Source: Wyeomyia smithii
Taxonomy: Eukaryota > Arthropoda > Insecta > Diptera > Culicidae
Length of the DNA stretch: 64,000 bases
Reading direction: 5' to 3'
Assembly (NCBI RefSeq): GCF_029784165.1
Contig: NC_073695.1
Location: 54,209,967 to 54,273,966 of the forward strand
The notes under the pieces are model-generated. The model searched no databases and was not told where the DNA came from. It worked only from the letters and a program-made list of their open reading frames with translations. Of this stretch, positions 45,872 to 56,963 are shown one piece after another (the stretch's first letter is position 1; every line of letters starts with the position of its first letter). A program made the translations under genes and the position numbers.

Positions 45872-47184
45872 AATAATCCGAACACCTTCAAATCAGTGTA
45901 ACTCTAGCAATATTTAAGCTACGAACGACTCTTTTCACTCAAACATAGCTGAGGGTCTATATTTTCCCCTACTTTGATATGTTTTGACATTTTGTTTTGA
46001 CAGTGCTCAAAACGTCGATCAATAAAAAAGACGTGCGCGAACGGGTCTTATACAGCCGTACTGAAAATCCTCTCCTCCCGATACGTGTACTCGACTCTGA
46101 AGGGGAAAGGGATCCAAGAAGTGACGAAAATATTGGTCCTGCGAATAGTTCTATGGACAGAAAGGTGAAGAAGATTTTGGAAAGGAATCCGAACCTCTCT
46201 ATCCGAACCAAAGCCAGAGCTCAAAAAGTAGGAATGTCTCCAGGATTTGTTCAGGATACAAAGAAGCGTCCTCAACCGCGAAGATAAGCAAAATTTGACG
46301 GCAAAATCACGTGCTCTAAAATTGTGTTGCGAGATGTTAACAAGATTTTCTGTAGATTTCGAAAAAAACCTAAGTTTCGTATGACAATATCCGTGAAAGT
46401 TTTAAATTCTAACTCTTTTCTTCGATTTTTCTCTAAATACAATGTTCAAGAGATTTTTTTCTTATGAAGATTCCTTTTGGTTCAAAAGATATAAACAATT
46501 TTAACAATAATGTACCCTATTTCCTGCTGCGAATTGGAGAAAAAGGGGGACGCCCGGAAGTTCTCACTAACCGCCATTTGGCAGCTATAGTCGTCACTTA
46601 GACACTACAGAATTAGGTTCGCAACATTTCTATTTTCAACCAGTGTTCTGTGGAAGGAAAGCTCATACTTTATCATCACCGGTACAATCAATAAGGAAAT
46701 TTACCAGAAGGAGTGAATACAAAAAAACGATTGCTATCTTTCTTAAAGAGCCATGATGTTAATCCTTTGTTTTTGGCCTGATTTGGCATCATGTCGGTAT
46801 GCTAATACCGTGATGGAGTGGTACAAAGCCAATAATATCTATATTGTACTAAAAACCACTAATCCAACTGTCCACAGCTGCGAACAATCGAAAAATATTG
46901 GGCTCTGATGGAGCGGACGCTTTTTGGAATGAAGCCGGACGTCAAAGATGACAACATTTTCATAAAATATGGACCAGACCTCTCAGCAAGATCACCGAGG
47001 AGACTGTACAAAAGCTAATGAATGGAGTGAAGTGCAAAGGACGAGATTTTTACATCAATGTTTTAAACCTGTGGATAACTAAATCATTTGTCATAGTTTT
47101 GAAATAATTAGTTATACCATAATTTTGAAATAATTAGTTATGTTTAGTGAATGTTTTATAACATTTTTTGGGTGACCGGATTAT
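45872..47184 (+). mobile_element. DD37-type Tc1/mariner (ITmD37E-like) element, degenerate but with both ends
   Basis: The left end ATAATCCGAACACC and the inverted right end ATAATCCGGTCACC form 14-bp inverted repeats with two mismatches. Inside, 45997-46287 encodes the N-terminal helix-turn-helix region (KKILERNPNLSIRTKARAQK then VGMSPGFVQDTKKR). It is followed in frame-shifted pieces by NLTAKSRALKLCCEMLTRFS and, near the 3' end, VMEWYKANNIYIV, NCPQLRTIEKYWALMERTLF and MNGVKCKGRDFYINVLN. The third acidic block (RTIEKYW) is present; the first and second catalytic blocks are deleted or scrambled. Non-functional. Confidence 0.75.
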
Positions 47185-48338
47185 TATGAATTCAAGCCAT
47201 ACCACTGTAGGTCATAGCTTTCCCATAGATTCCATTGGAGTCCTTATGGTCATATTTAAAAACTATCTTAGGATGATAAATAGCTTCTGGTTAGAAATTT
47301 ACCTTATTATAAGGTACTTACAATCAAAAAACTGATAATTGAACTGGATGTTCTCTAGCGTCGTTACTATCTTGCCTAATTGTAAAAATAAAAATATGTA
47401 AAAAAAAATGATTTTTTAGGCGTTATTTTTTGCAATTTGCAATTCAGTTCAACTATAATCAATTGTAGCTTCAATCGACGAATATGATTTTTAGATGTTG
47501 TAATTAATAGTTTAACTTATAATAATAATTTAAAATAATGGAAATAATTACACATTTTCTTTTTCTTGTTTCAGGTAAATACAACTGAATTGTTTTCATA
47601 CCAGAAAAAAATGAAAGTCCATCAATATGGACCATAGCCATATGCCATATGCCATATGCAGAAGAGGTAAATTGGTTTTTGTTTACTTCTATGAAACTGC
47701 TAGATCTCAAACAGTATTGAAAAATTTCAAATCAGCTTGACTGTTACCCCAACCTTGCTACTGACCCAATTTTCTACTTTCCGGAAACACTTTTACTTCA
47801 TTTGCATCGTTTTCCCTGCGCACGATTCAAACCCCCATCAGAGCCATCAAACACAATTGCCCGTTAATTAGCTCTCCATCAGCATTTTACGCTGCCGAAT
47901 TATTCCCTAAACATCTGACGTCAAATTGGCATCTGATCCGATCTGACGATTCGTCGTTTGTGTTGCACTCGAAAAACCGGCTCTACAAAAACATTCCACT
48001 TCACACCCACAGCAGCTCTCGCCCCCTTCCTACTCTGTCGATCGAAGTTAGTTTCGATGAACTTTGGAACAAATCACTCGCATTGTCGTCGCGCATCGTG
48101 GCGACTTTCGAGTCACCTCATCGTGACGTCCGTGGGCTCACATTTTGGCCACTCAGTTACAAACAGGAATTGATCGCTCTCGGTGTCGGTCAGGCTCGAT
48201 CGATCGGAGCGCAACTTGATGTGCGGCAGCATTTCTACGAAAAAGTTCCGCTAGCAACGCCACCAGTGAGCAACTCTCCGGTGGATGCCCAAATATGGCG
48301 AAAGCCACTTTTTACATCACTCTGCAGTGTAGTGTGAC
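47185..48338. repeat. 1,154-bp direct duplication, copy 1
   Basis: This sequence recurs at 51633-52786 (offset 4,448 bp), and all open frames within it are identical between copies. Its left boundary falls exactly at the right terminal repeat of the DD37 element. It contains a 190-codon open plus-strand frame (separate entry), a strong-looking acceptor TTTCTTGTTTCAG at 47563-47575 and GCCATATGCCATATGCC repeats. Origin is unclear: recent duplicative insertion, gene conversion or assembly duplication. Confidence 0.9.
47765..48337 (+). CDS. Unidentified 190-codon open frame without Met (possible exon), copy 1
   Basis: The frame is open from 47765 to a TGA at 48335-48337 and contains no Met codon. 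If coding, it must be an internal or terminal exon. A plausible acceptor CTCTCCATCAG ends at about 47881. Amino-acid composition and GC content (higher than the flanks) look protein-like: SAFYAAELFPKHLTSNWHLI, VSFDELWNKSLALSSRIVAT, GLTFWPLSYKQELIALGVGQ. I recognise no family. The same frame is preserved in copy 2. It may be a relic of an unknown transposon or a host-gene 3' exon. Confidence 0.3.
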   Translation, partial: PNFLLSGNTFTSFASFSLRTIQTPIRAIKHNCPLISSPSAFYAAELFPKHLTSNWHLIRSDDSSFVLHSKNRLYKNIPLHTHSSSRPLPTLSIEVSFDELWNKSLALSSRIVATFESPHRDVRGLTFWPLSYKQELIALGVGQARSIGAQLDVRQHFYEKVPLATPPVSNSPVDAQIWRKPLFTSLCSVV

Positions 48339-51300
48339 ACTGGTTCTGATTGCGTGGATTGCTTTAGTTCGCAGTACCATACTCTAGAGTGGACTGGACT
48401 TTTGAAGAACTTAAATGTCGCAAAATGACTGCTTGCAACACTCCGACTTCGCAGATGAGTTTCTTTCTGGGAAAATAACCAGGGAAACTACTTTTATTCG
48501 CTGTAAACGCTTCAGTATGTCGATTTTATCGTCGAAAATAAAGCTCTCGTACATGTGTTTCGTGTCTTGTTCATATTGTTAGCGGTAAAAAAACGTGCAA
48601 GAGATTGCATAACCAGCGGAAAAAGTGGAAAAGCATAAAATTAGTGCGAACAGACATAAACAGAAGTCAGAATAATATGACGAACGAGCGAGATTTGTCC
48701 ATCGGACAATGACGAATTAGCTTGCGCTGTCTGCTGCCGACAACAATGCAACTGTCCAATCCGTTAACTTTCCGGTTGTCATTCGATATACATATTCGAA
48801 TGTATTCGCGTTTCCGTAGACGCAGCTATAACGTATGCCGGCAGGCGATGGATGCGTTTTCATCAGACCTGCTAGGTTATGATAGGCCGATATGATATGG
48901 ACCACGTGCAGTGATGCGTTCACGACATCATGTACACATCGGGGACCTCCCCGCTGGCCGGGATTGTCACGTTTCGTCGTTTGAGACTTTTATGAATTTA
49001 CCAACTACGGATGATACAATGCACACTAGCTGTTTGACCATGTAGGTAAAGTTGTAATCGCAGTCGTAAATTGCTCCGAACATGTGTATGTAAATGACTT
49101 CTGATGTAAGTTTCATGGCGGCTTAGATTTATGAATTGATTCATGGTTTTGAGAGATTTAGTTATTAGAGAATTCCTAGTCGATTTGAGTATGAAGGGAA
49201 TAACTTACACAGGCTTCGCAGTGAGGACATCGTAATTTTCTGGGGTACGATGATCTAGCGTAGAAATAGCAATTTTTGATTTCACCTTACGGACGTCGGT
49301 TGCCGAAAATTATAAAACACGTGAATTTGCAGAGTGGTACTTTTTAACAAGCTCTTAATAATTAAAAAAAGTTTAATTGAAAATTGTCTTCCTCGAGTAC
49401 TTCGATTTTCTCTAGTTTCGCCAGTAGTCGGAATGATCTCATATCGTGCGCGAATTTGTATGAAATAGATCAACTTTTTTCACATATGTAGCCGATTCCG
49501 GCTTTTGATTTTACCGTTCGCTTGTATTGCTTCGGTATCAATCTAAATTATTCGAGGAAGAAAACAGCTCAAACTAACGAAGTAAACAAAGATGAACACA
49601 ACCGAACGCTCCACTTATTCAGGCATATCACGATCGGCTGGTGCGGCATCTAACATTGTCCGGTTAGTGACTTCACGGCAAAATGCTAAAATTGAAACTA
49701 TGCTCCAACTAACCGCAAGCGCCTCTCGAAAGGTGCCATTTTTCCCATCATGCAATCTTGCATTGCTTCACCTCGGGGCGTAATTGAGAGTCGTCTGTTG
49801 TTGTTGATGCTGTTGTGGTTTATTCCTGTCTATAGGTCACTAATTTCGCTCAACCTGTCACGACAGCAACTTGTACACTTGTTTTTCATGTATGCAACAC
49901 CTTCGGATGCGTCTCCTTCTCGCTCCCAGCAATTTGCAATATAACTATGGTTATAGATGCCGCTAATTGTCCTGTTGGGTTTTATCGGTAACTAATGGAC
50001 GCTTTTCGAAATGATTTGAAAGACAAATAATTGAATGCTTTAATGCAACATTGCAAAGGTGTCAAACTGGGCGGTATGAAAATGTGGATGGCATTTGAAA
50101 TACCCGCACAGAAATTTCATTAGCTTCATTACTGGTGAATGGATCTATTAAGTTGCGATCTGGGCTCAAATTCTCCCTGCAGATATGATAATTATCACTA
50201 ATTTCGTAATCGCACCTCGTGGAAAGGTGATATCAATCTAAATCCAAACTCATCCCGTGGTTTGCTTTATATTTGTTTGTTTGCTTAATATTCCGAACTG
50301 GCTCAGCCGCTTCTCGACACCATAGAAGCAGCAGCAGTGTGCAAGACGATAAATGTGCAAAGTCAGATAACGGAGACGCGATAATTATCTAGGCGTGATT
50401 TACGAAAACTGGCTGCCACAACACAACACGGGTGCAAAAGCGCATGGATGTTTTTCACCTAACCGGTAGGGAGGAAGAGGAGAGGATACTGCAGTTTGAT
50501 ATATTTTAGATAAATACCACGGGATTTTAGCTTGAAGTTAAAGTTTTAGAAATACATACAAATCCCACACTGGCTGTACTGTGCAAAACACGTGATGTTA
50601 ACCGAATACGTTTTCACGTTCATTGAAATTATTTCAAACTTTTTCGGATGAATAATTGACAAATGTAATTAGCTTCCTATTTAAAAACTGCTTCAATTAT
50701 ATGAGTAGAATGAAACATAATCCCAAACTGTTTGACTTGAACACAAAGACTACGAGCGCACGACGACGGATACATATTTAGATATCTGTTTTCCAAAAAT
50801 AAAACGACAATAACCTAGGACAGTAAAAATCGATGGACGGACGGCGAAGCAGCTTAAAATTAGCGTTTCTTTGATTGAAGGACATACAAACTACCGCCAT
50901 CGGATGGCGCGCGGTAACACCAAGAAAGCTGACCAAAAGAACTCTCGTAACGACAGTGTTCTTAACTTGAAAATCGTTTAGTTTTATGTTCGCATTCGTT
51001 TCACTGCAATGTTTTGTTGTTTTCAGCTAGCACGTTAAAATCAAACCGTGTGGTTAATCTTTTCGAACGGGCCTAAAACTTTTTCGATGATTACCCCATC
51101 GAGAAAGAAAAACTTGCTTGAGCTTATACTAACCTCAATGAATTATTGATTGACGATCAACAATCTCTAACGATGCGTAAAATCTTAATAAAGTGCCCTT
51201 CAGCACCTGGTTTTCACGCTTTATGAATGATTGATTTGGAAACTCATGAATCACATGCAACTGGTGTTCGTTTCGTTCGATTGTGTTCGTGGCTGGCATA

Positions 51301-51520
51301 GACAACCGTATTTGACACTTAATATCATTGTAAGCTTATCAAGAACTTGAGTTTTTGCTTATGTATTATGTATCGACAATTTTATTGTGTAATGAGCCGA
51401 AATTTTATGTGTAGCTATAGGTATTTTTTCACTGTCGTCACACAAAGGAATAGAAAATTTAAATGCTTGTGCTGCAATTTTCTTGAAATATCCCGAAAGA
51501 ATTTCTCGATGTACTTGGAC
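48339..51520. other. Amph: Amph intron between the duplicated copies, no exon seen
   Basis: Sequence unique within the window, with moderate GC patches (48700-49000, 49590-49960). Frames such as 49592-49783 have no recognised domain. Confidence 0.4.
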
Positions 51521-51617
51521 ACCAAACTCAAAAAACTATAACTCATAAATCTCATAACTCATGAACTTCATTTATACTACAATGTATCTAACTAATGGTA
51601 GCAGTGGTCATAAGCTC
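51521..51617. repeat. 97-bp direct repeat, left of duplication copy 2
   Basis: Begins ACCAAACTCAAAAAACTATA and ends AGTGGTCATAAGCTC. It is identical to 52785-52881, so copy 2 of the 1,154-bp sequence is bracketed by this repeat. A 15-base spacer (51618-51632) lies between it and the copy. This resembles a long target-site duplication left by staggered-break repair. Confidence 0.9.
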
Positions 51618-51632
51618 ATATGAATATGGTCA

Positions 51633-52786
51633 TATGAATTCAAGCCATACCACTGTAGGTCATAGCTTTCCCATAGATTCCATTGGAGTCCTTATGGTCA
51701 TATTTAAAAACTATCTTAGGATGATAAATAGCTTCTGGTTAGAAATTTACCTTATTATAAGGTACTTACAATCAAAAAACTGATAATTGAACTGGATGTT
51801 CTCTAGCGTCGTTACTATCTTGCCTAATTGTAAAAATAAAAATATGTAAAAAAAAATGATTTTTTAGGCGTTATTTTTTGCAATTTGCAATTCAGTTCAA
51901 CTATAATCAATTGTAGCTTCAATCGACGAATATGATTTTTAGATGTTGTAATTAATAGTTTAACTTATAATAATAATTTAAAATAATGGAAATAATTACA
52001 CATTTTCTTTTTCTTGTTTCAGGTAAATACAACTGAATTGTTTTCATACCAGAAAAAAATGAAAGTCCATCAATATGGACCATAGCCATATGCCATATGC
52101 CATATGCAGAAGAGGTAAATTGGTTTTTGTTTACTTCTATGAAACTGCTAGATCTCAAACAGTATTGAAAAATTTCAAATCAGCTTGACTGTTACCCCAA
52201 CCTTGCTACTGACCCAATTTTCTACTTTCCGGAAACACTTTTACTTCATTTGCATCGTTTTCCCTGCGCACGATTCAAACCCCCATCAGAGCCATCAAAC
52301 ACAATTGCCCGTTAATTAGCTCTCCATCAGCATTTTACGCTGCCGAATTATTCCCTAAACATCTGACGTCAAATTGGCATCTGATCCGATCTGACGATTC
52401 GTCGTTTGTGTTGCACTCGAAAAACCGGCTCTACAAAAACATTCCACTTCACACCCACAGCAGCTCTCGCCCCCTTCCTACTCTGTCGATCGAAGTTAGT
52501 TTCGATGAACTTTGGAACAAATCACTCGCATTGTCGTCGCGCATCGTGGCGACTTTCGAGTCACCTCATCGTGACGTCCGTGGGCTCACATTTTGGCCAC
52601 TCAGTTACAAACAGGAATTGATCGCTCTCGGTGTCGGTCAGGCTCGATCGATCGGAGCGCAACTTGATGTGCGGCAGCATTTCTACGAAAAAGTTCCGCT
52701 AGCAACGCCACCAGTGAGCAACTCTCCGGTGGATGCCCAAATATGGCGAAAGCCACTTTTTACATCACTCTGCAGTGTAGTGTGAC
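51633..52786. repeat. 1,154-bp direct duplication, copy 2
   Basis: Copy of 47185-48338 with no difference seen in the translated frames or the compared text. It is inserted between 97-bp direct repeats, which copy 1 lacks. This supports copy 2 being the insertion and the sequence at copy 1 (or elsewhere) being the source. Confidence 0.9.
52213..52785 (+). CDS. Unidentified 190-codon open frame without Met, copy 2
   Basis: Identical duplicate of the frame at 47765-48337, ending in TGA at 52783-52785. Because the copies do not differ, conservation of the frame says nothing about selection. Confidence 0.25.
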   Translation, partial: PNFLLSGNTFTSFASFSLRTIQTPIRAIKHNCPLISSPSAFYAAELFPKHLTSNWHLIRSDDSSFVLHSKNRLYKNIPLHTHSSSRPLPTLSIEVSFDELWNKSLALSSRIVATFESPHRDVRGLTFWPLSYKQELIALGVGQARSIGAQLDVRQHFYEKVPLATPPVSNSPVDAQIWRKPLFTSLCSVV

Positions 52787-52881
52787 CAAACTCAAAAAAC
52801 TATAACTCATAAATCTCATAACTCATGAACTTCATTTATACTACAATGTATCTAACTAATGGTAGCAGTGGTCATAAGCTC
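52785..52881. repeat. 97-bp direct repeat, right of duplication copy 2
   Basis: Identical to 51521-51617 and overlaps the last two bases (AC) of the duplicated segment. Downstream sequence (CGACAGGAAAAAAG) would be the original continuation of the target. Confidence 0.9.
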
Positions 52882-53239
52882 CGACAGGAAAAAAGCTCAT
52901 AATTTTGGAAATAAAATAAGTCTGGAAAATGCACATATTTTTACGGTACAGTAATGTTGAAAGAATAACCAGAAAAAACTCTTCCCAGGATGTTAAAAAT
53001 TTTCAATGCATATTTGTTCATATTTTCACACACTAAACGATGAGAGTATTATTCATTACTTGAGAAAGAGATTGAAACGCTGCAGACTGAATAAAGTTCC
53101 AGTAGAAAAATCCATGAAAAAAATCTCTGAAGAGACTCTTCAAAAACTAACATTTTTATAAAGCAAATTCCTCTATTGCGTTACCTCATTTTTATTAGAA
53201 ACTAGATGTTGGCGTTACGATTCGTTACATATGGGGGGG

Positions 53240-55805
53240 GTAGGGGTCGGTGGACGGAAACCAGGCGCTTAAGGTAGCGAGGCTCAAAGTGGGCTGGTCA
53301 ATGTGCACACTGCTGAGTGAGCCTACCAGCCGCCAGAGGTCTGCTTTCGATGCTTCGAGCAAGGACATAAGTCCTTTAGCTGCAAGGAGCCTGACAGGAG
53401 CTCCCTATGCAGGCGGTGCGGCGCTGCAGGCCACAAAAGCGAAGACTGCGGAGAGCCCCCGAAGTGCTTGGCGTGCGCCGGAAAGCGTGACGCAAAGCAC
53501 ATAATGGGAGGCCCGAGGTGCACGGCCGGTAAGCCGACTAGCAAGCCACGGGCGTGAGAGTGACACAGCTAAATTTGAACCACTGCTTCGCGGCTCAGCA
53601 ACTGCTATGACGTTCTGTAGTCCAGGACTGATCACGAACTGGAGGGTAGACGATGGCTACACTCATAGCGACCACCTGGTGGTCTGTTATAGTGTAGACT
53701 GTAAAACGAGACCGTATGTGGCGAGTAGAACTAACACTCCAGCTCCTCGCAGATGGAGGATATCACACTTCAACGAAGAGGTATTTGCGGAAGCAATTAA
53801 ACGAGAACACGAGGCGAGCAGAATTCGTAACCCGAGCGCTGATCAACTTGTTGCCATACTTTCGCGGGCGTGTGACGCCACTATGCCTAGGAACCGCCAG
53901 CCTAGGCATGGAAGGCCACCAGTCTACTGGTGGATCGACGCGATAGCGGACCTCCTCAGAGCGTGTCCTCAAGTGAGAAGAAGGATTCAACGTGCGCGAA
54001 CCGACGAAGAAAGGGAAGATCGTCGAGGGGCATTCAGTTCTGCAAAACGGCGCTTAAGAGAGCAATAAAAGCTAGTAAACGTACGTGCTTCGAAAGACTG
54101 TGCGCTAGTGCCAACCTAACCCGTGGGGTAACGCCTATAGGATGGTGATGGCCAACACCAAGGGTGCGATGGCGCCCGCTGAAAAATCACCAGCGATGCT
54201 TGAGCGGATCGTAGAGGGACTTTTTCCACGCCACGAGCCAAATCCTTGGCCTCCGGCTGGTGAGTCACTTCACCGACGTTCCAGTATCTCAAACTCAGAC
54301 CAGAGGTGGTCGGCCAACCTGCCGAACACCCAAGATATGAGTGACGGCGTTAGTCGTGCCGAGGCAGAGGAGGCGGAAACGGTTACGAATGAGGAACTCA
54401 TCGTGATCGCCAACTCCCTGAAGGTGAGCAAGGCACCGGGATCGGATGGGATTCCGAAGCTGGCTGTGAAGAAGGCCATCAAAGAGGCCCCCAGACTATT
54501 TCGGGAAGTCATGCAGAAGTGCCTGGATGACTGTACATTCCCAGAGAGATGGAAGCGACAGAAGCTGGTCTTATTGCCGAAGACAGGGAAACCAGCTGGT
54601 GACCCGTCGGCATACAGACCGATATGTCTGCTCGATACGGCGGGTAAGGTGCTCGAGAAGGTTATTCTCAATAGACTGGTTAGGTACACCGGAAGTGCAA
54701 ACGGTCAGTCGAGTAACCAGTTCGGCTTCCGAAAAGGCAAGTCTACGGTGGATGCTATTCTGTCCGTCACCAAAACAGCAGAGGTAGCACTCCAGCGTAA
54801 AAGATGGGGCATTCGGTATTGCGCAATCGTCACGTTGGCCGTGAAAAATGCGTTCAATAGTGTTAGCTGGGATTCCATAGCCCACTCGCTTCGGAAACTA
54901 GATATTCCGGTGTCTTTGTACAGGATTCTGGAAAATTATTTCCAGAATCGTGTGCTAGTTTACAGCACAGACGAGGGTCAAAAATGTGTCCCAATTACCG
55001 CAGGGGTTCCACAAGGTTCCATCCTGGGCCCGGTACTGTGGAATATCATGTACGATAAAGTGCTGAAACTAAAGCTCCCCCAAGGGGTTGTGATCGTTGG
55101 ATTTGCGGACGCCATCACACTTGAGGTCTACGGCGAGTCGATCGAGGAGGTTGAGTTGCCGGCTTCGCACTCTATAAGCGTCGTCGAGGACTGGATGCGC
55201 TCCAAAAAGCTGGAGCTGGCGCATCATAAGACGGAGATTTCAGTTGTCAATAACCGCAAGTCGAAGCAACAGGCGTTGATCAATGTCGGGAATTGCACCA
55301 TCGCCTCCAAGCGCTCCCTGAAGCTGCTGGGGGTGATGATCAATGACAAGCTCGCCTTCGGGAGCCATGTCGAATATGCCTGTAAGAGGGCTTCAATGAC
55401 TATTGCAGCATTATCTCGCATGATGTTCAATAGCTCAGCAGTGTACGGCAGCAAGCGGAAACTTCTAGCTAGCGTGACTTCGTCCATACTGAGATACGGC
55501 GGGCCAGTGTGGTCCAAAGCACTAGGTACTAGTAAACATCGGAGTAAATTGGAAAGTACCTACAGGCTCATGTGCCTGAGGGTTGCGAGCGCGTATCGAA
55601 CTGTGTCATACGACGCAATCTGCGTCCTCTCCGGCATGATGCCTATCAGCATAGCCATTAAGGAGGACGTAGAATGCTTTGATCAACGTGACACAAGGAG
55701 CATACGAGGTACCAGAAGATCATTCTCGATGATCAGATGGCAGCAGGAGTGGTCCAGTGGTTCAAAAAAATTTTGTTTGCGTTACGTCATTTATGAATGT
55801 CGCCT
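53240..55805 (+). pseudogene. R1-clade non-LTR retrotransposon with gag zinc knuckles, endonuclease end and RT
   Basis: At 53342-53521 three CCHC zinc knuckles are encoded in order: CFRCFEQGHKSFSC, CRRCGAAGHKSEDC and CLACAGKRDAKHIMGGPRC. A jump (most of the endonuclease is deleted) leads to 53607-54068 with the endonuclease end DVTFCSPGLITNW and YTHSDHLVVCYS, then a linker. After a frameshift, a long RT frame (54142-55824) carries APGSDGIPKLAVKKAIKEAP, AYRPICLLDTAGKVLEKVI, FGFRKGKSTVDAI, LAVKNAFNSVSW (motif A), GVPQGSILGPVLW (motif B), GFADAITLEVYG (motif C) and a thumb region. It is truncated before any RNase H. Catalytic Asp codons in motifs A and C are changed to Ala, so RT activity is not expected despite the open frame. 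Confidence 0.9.
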
Positions 55806-55829
55806 TATTGTAATAAACTTCTAATATGT

Positions 55830-56480
55830 TCACTCTCAGGCTTCGTTTTGCTCATCTTCGTCTTAAAGAGAAAACAGTTTTCTTCCCTCTGTGAGCTTAC
55901 ATTCAATGTGCATCACACCATCTGCTGTAGAGAGAGCGCAGAGTAATAGTTTCTCTGACGAAAAAAACGCTTCTAATTTGACAGAGCAAAAAACCAGTGA
56001 AACTCTTGTAAATTGCTCATCCGCACACGCAATGAATCAGAGTGAAAAGGAACTCTGCGACTGAAATGCTCTACGCTTTAATGTGGATAATTACTCACTC
56101 TGTGTGAGAGAAAGTCTAGTTCTTTAAGGGGTTTGGCAGGTAGAGAAGGAAATTTGAGCAAAAATCAAGAGAACGGAAGAAGCCTGTTCACTCTTAATCA
56201 TCGCGTGTCAGGGGTAAACATTTGTTTGCTCTCTCAGTTTAAGAGGGAGTATTCGTTAGCTTCTCCTTTACTTGAAGAGAAGTTGGCCAAATATCAAAAC
56301 ATTTAGGTCCACATTGAAACCACATCCTAACCGTCTTCGAATTTAATATTATAGGAAGATTCACAACTTACCATGGGTGCGTATTCTGCAGAAAGTCCGA
56401 TTTTATACTGTATTTGCCGCACCCCAGAGCGATGAGATGCGTGCGTCGGGTGAAGGAGTTTATGAAGGTCTAGTTACGAG
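55830..56480. other. Amph: No gene seen
   Basis: Intronic sequence with many AGAG/CTCT words and possible inverted CTCTCAG-type ends (about 55830 and 56233), perhaps an uncharacterised short element. No coding frame was recognised. Confidence 0.3.
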
Positions 56481-56481
56481 C

Positions 56482-56963
56482 AACATTTTGGTGAGTGGCA
56501 TAAAAATAACTACTTCAGTTCAATGATTTTAGGACGCTAAAAAGTGTCATTGGTGTGTCGCAATAGTGACACCGACTAGTTTGTTAAATTTATCGTCATT
56601 GTGAATTGCCATTTGCCGCTGACACGGGATGGTTCTAGTTCTGTTATCTCTGGCAGCATTTCTTGCCATTTCCAGCGCTCTTGCAACTACTGAGTATTTC
56701 ATAACAGCCGTCCGATAATAATGGGGCCCGAACACCGCATGCTACTTTTTGTACCAGGCTTTCGAGAAAGCTCTGAGTGAAAGCGAAGCCATAAACACGA
56801 GGAAATGGTGAAAACTTAAAACATTTTCGATCATTGTCAGTCCGCAGTCGAACAACGAACACTAAGAAGCAGTATTTATCACTATTATAAATGTTTTGGC
56901 AAGTGGCTGAAAATAATAACTACTTAGATTGAATAATTTTGAGCCGCTAAAAAGTGCCATTTG
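56482..56963. repeat. Pair of about 72-bp direct repeats spaced 408 bp apart
   Basis: 56482-56553 and 56890-56963 share ATTTTGG..AGTGGC, ATAACTACTT and CGCTAAAAAGTG(T/C)CATT at roughly 80% identity. This may be the two ends of a short direct-repeat element or an old tandem duplication of a larger unit. Confidence 0.5.
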
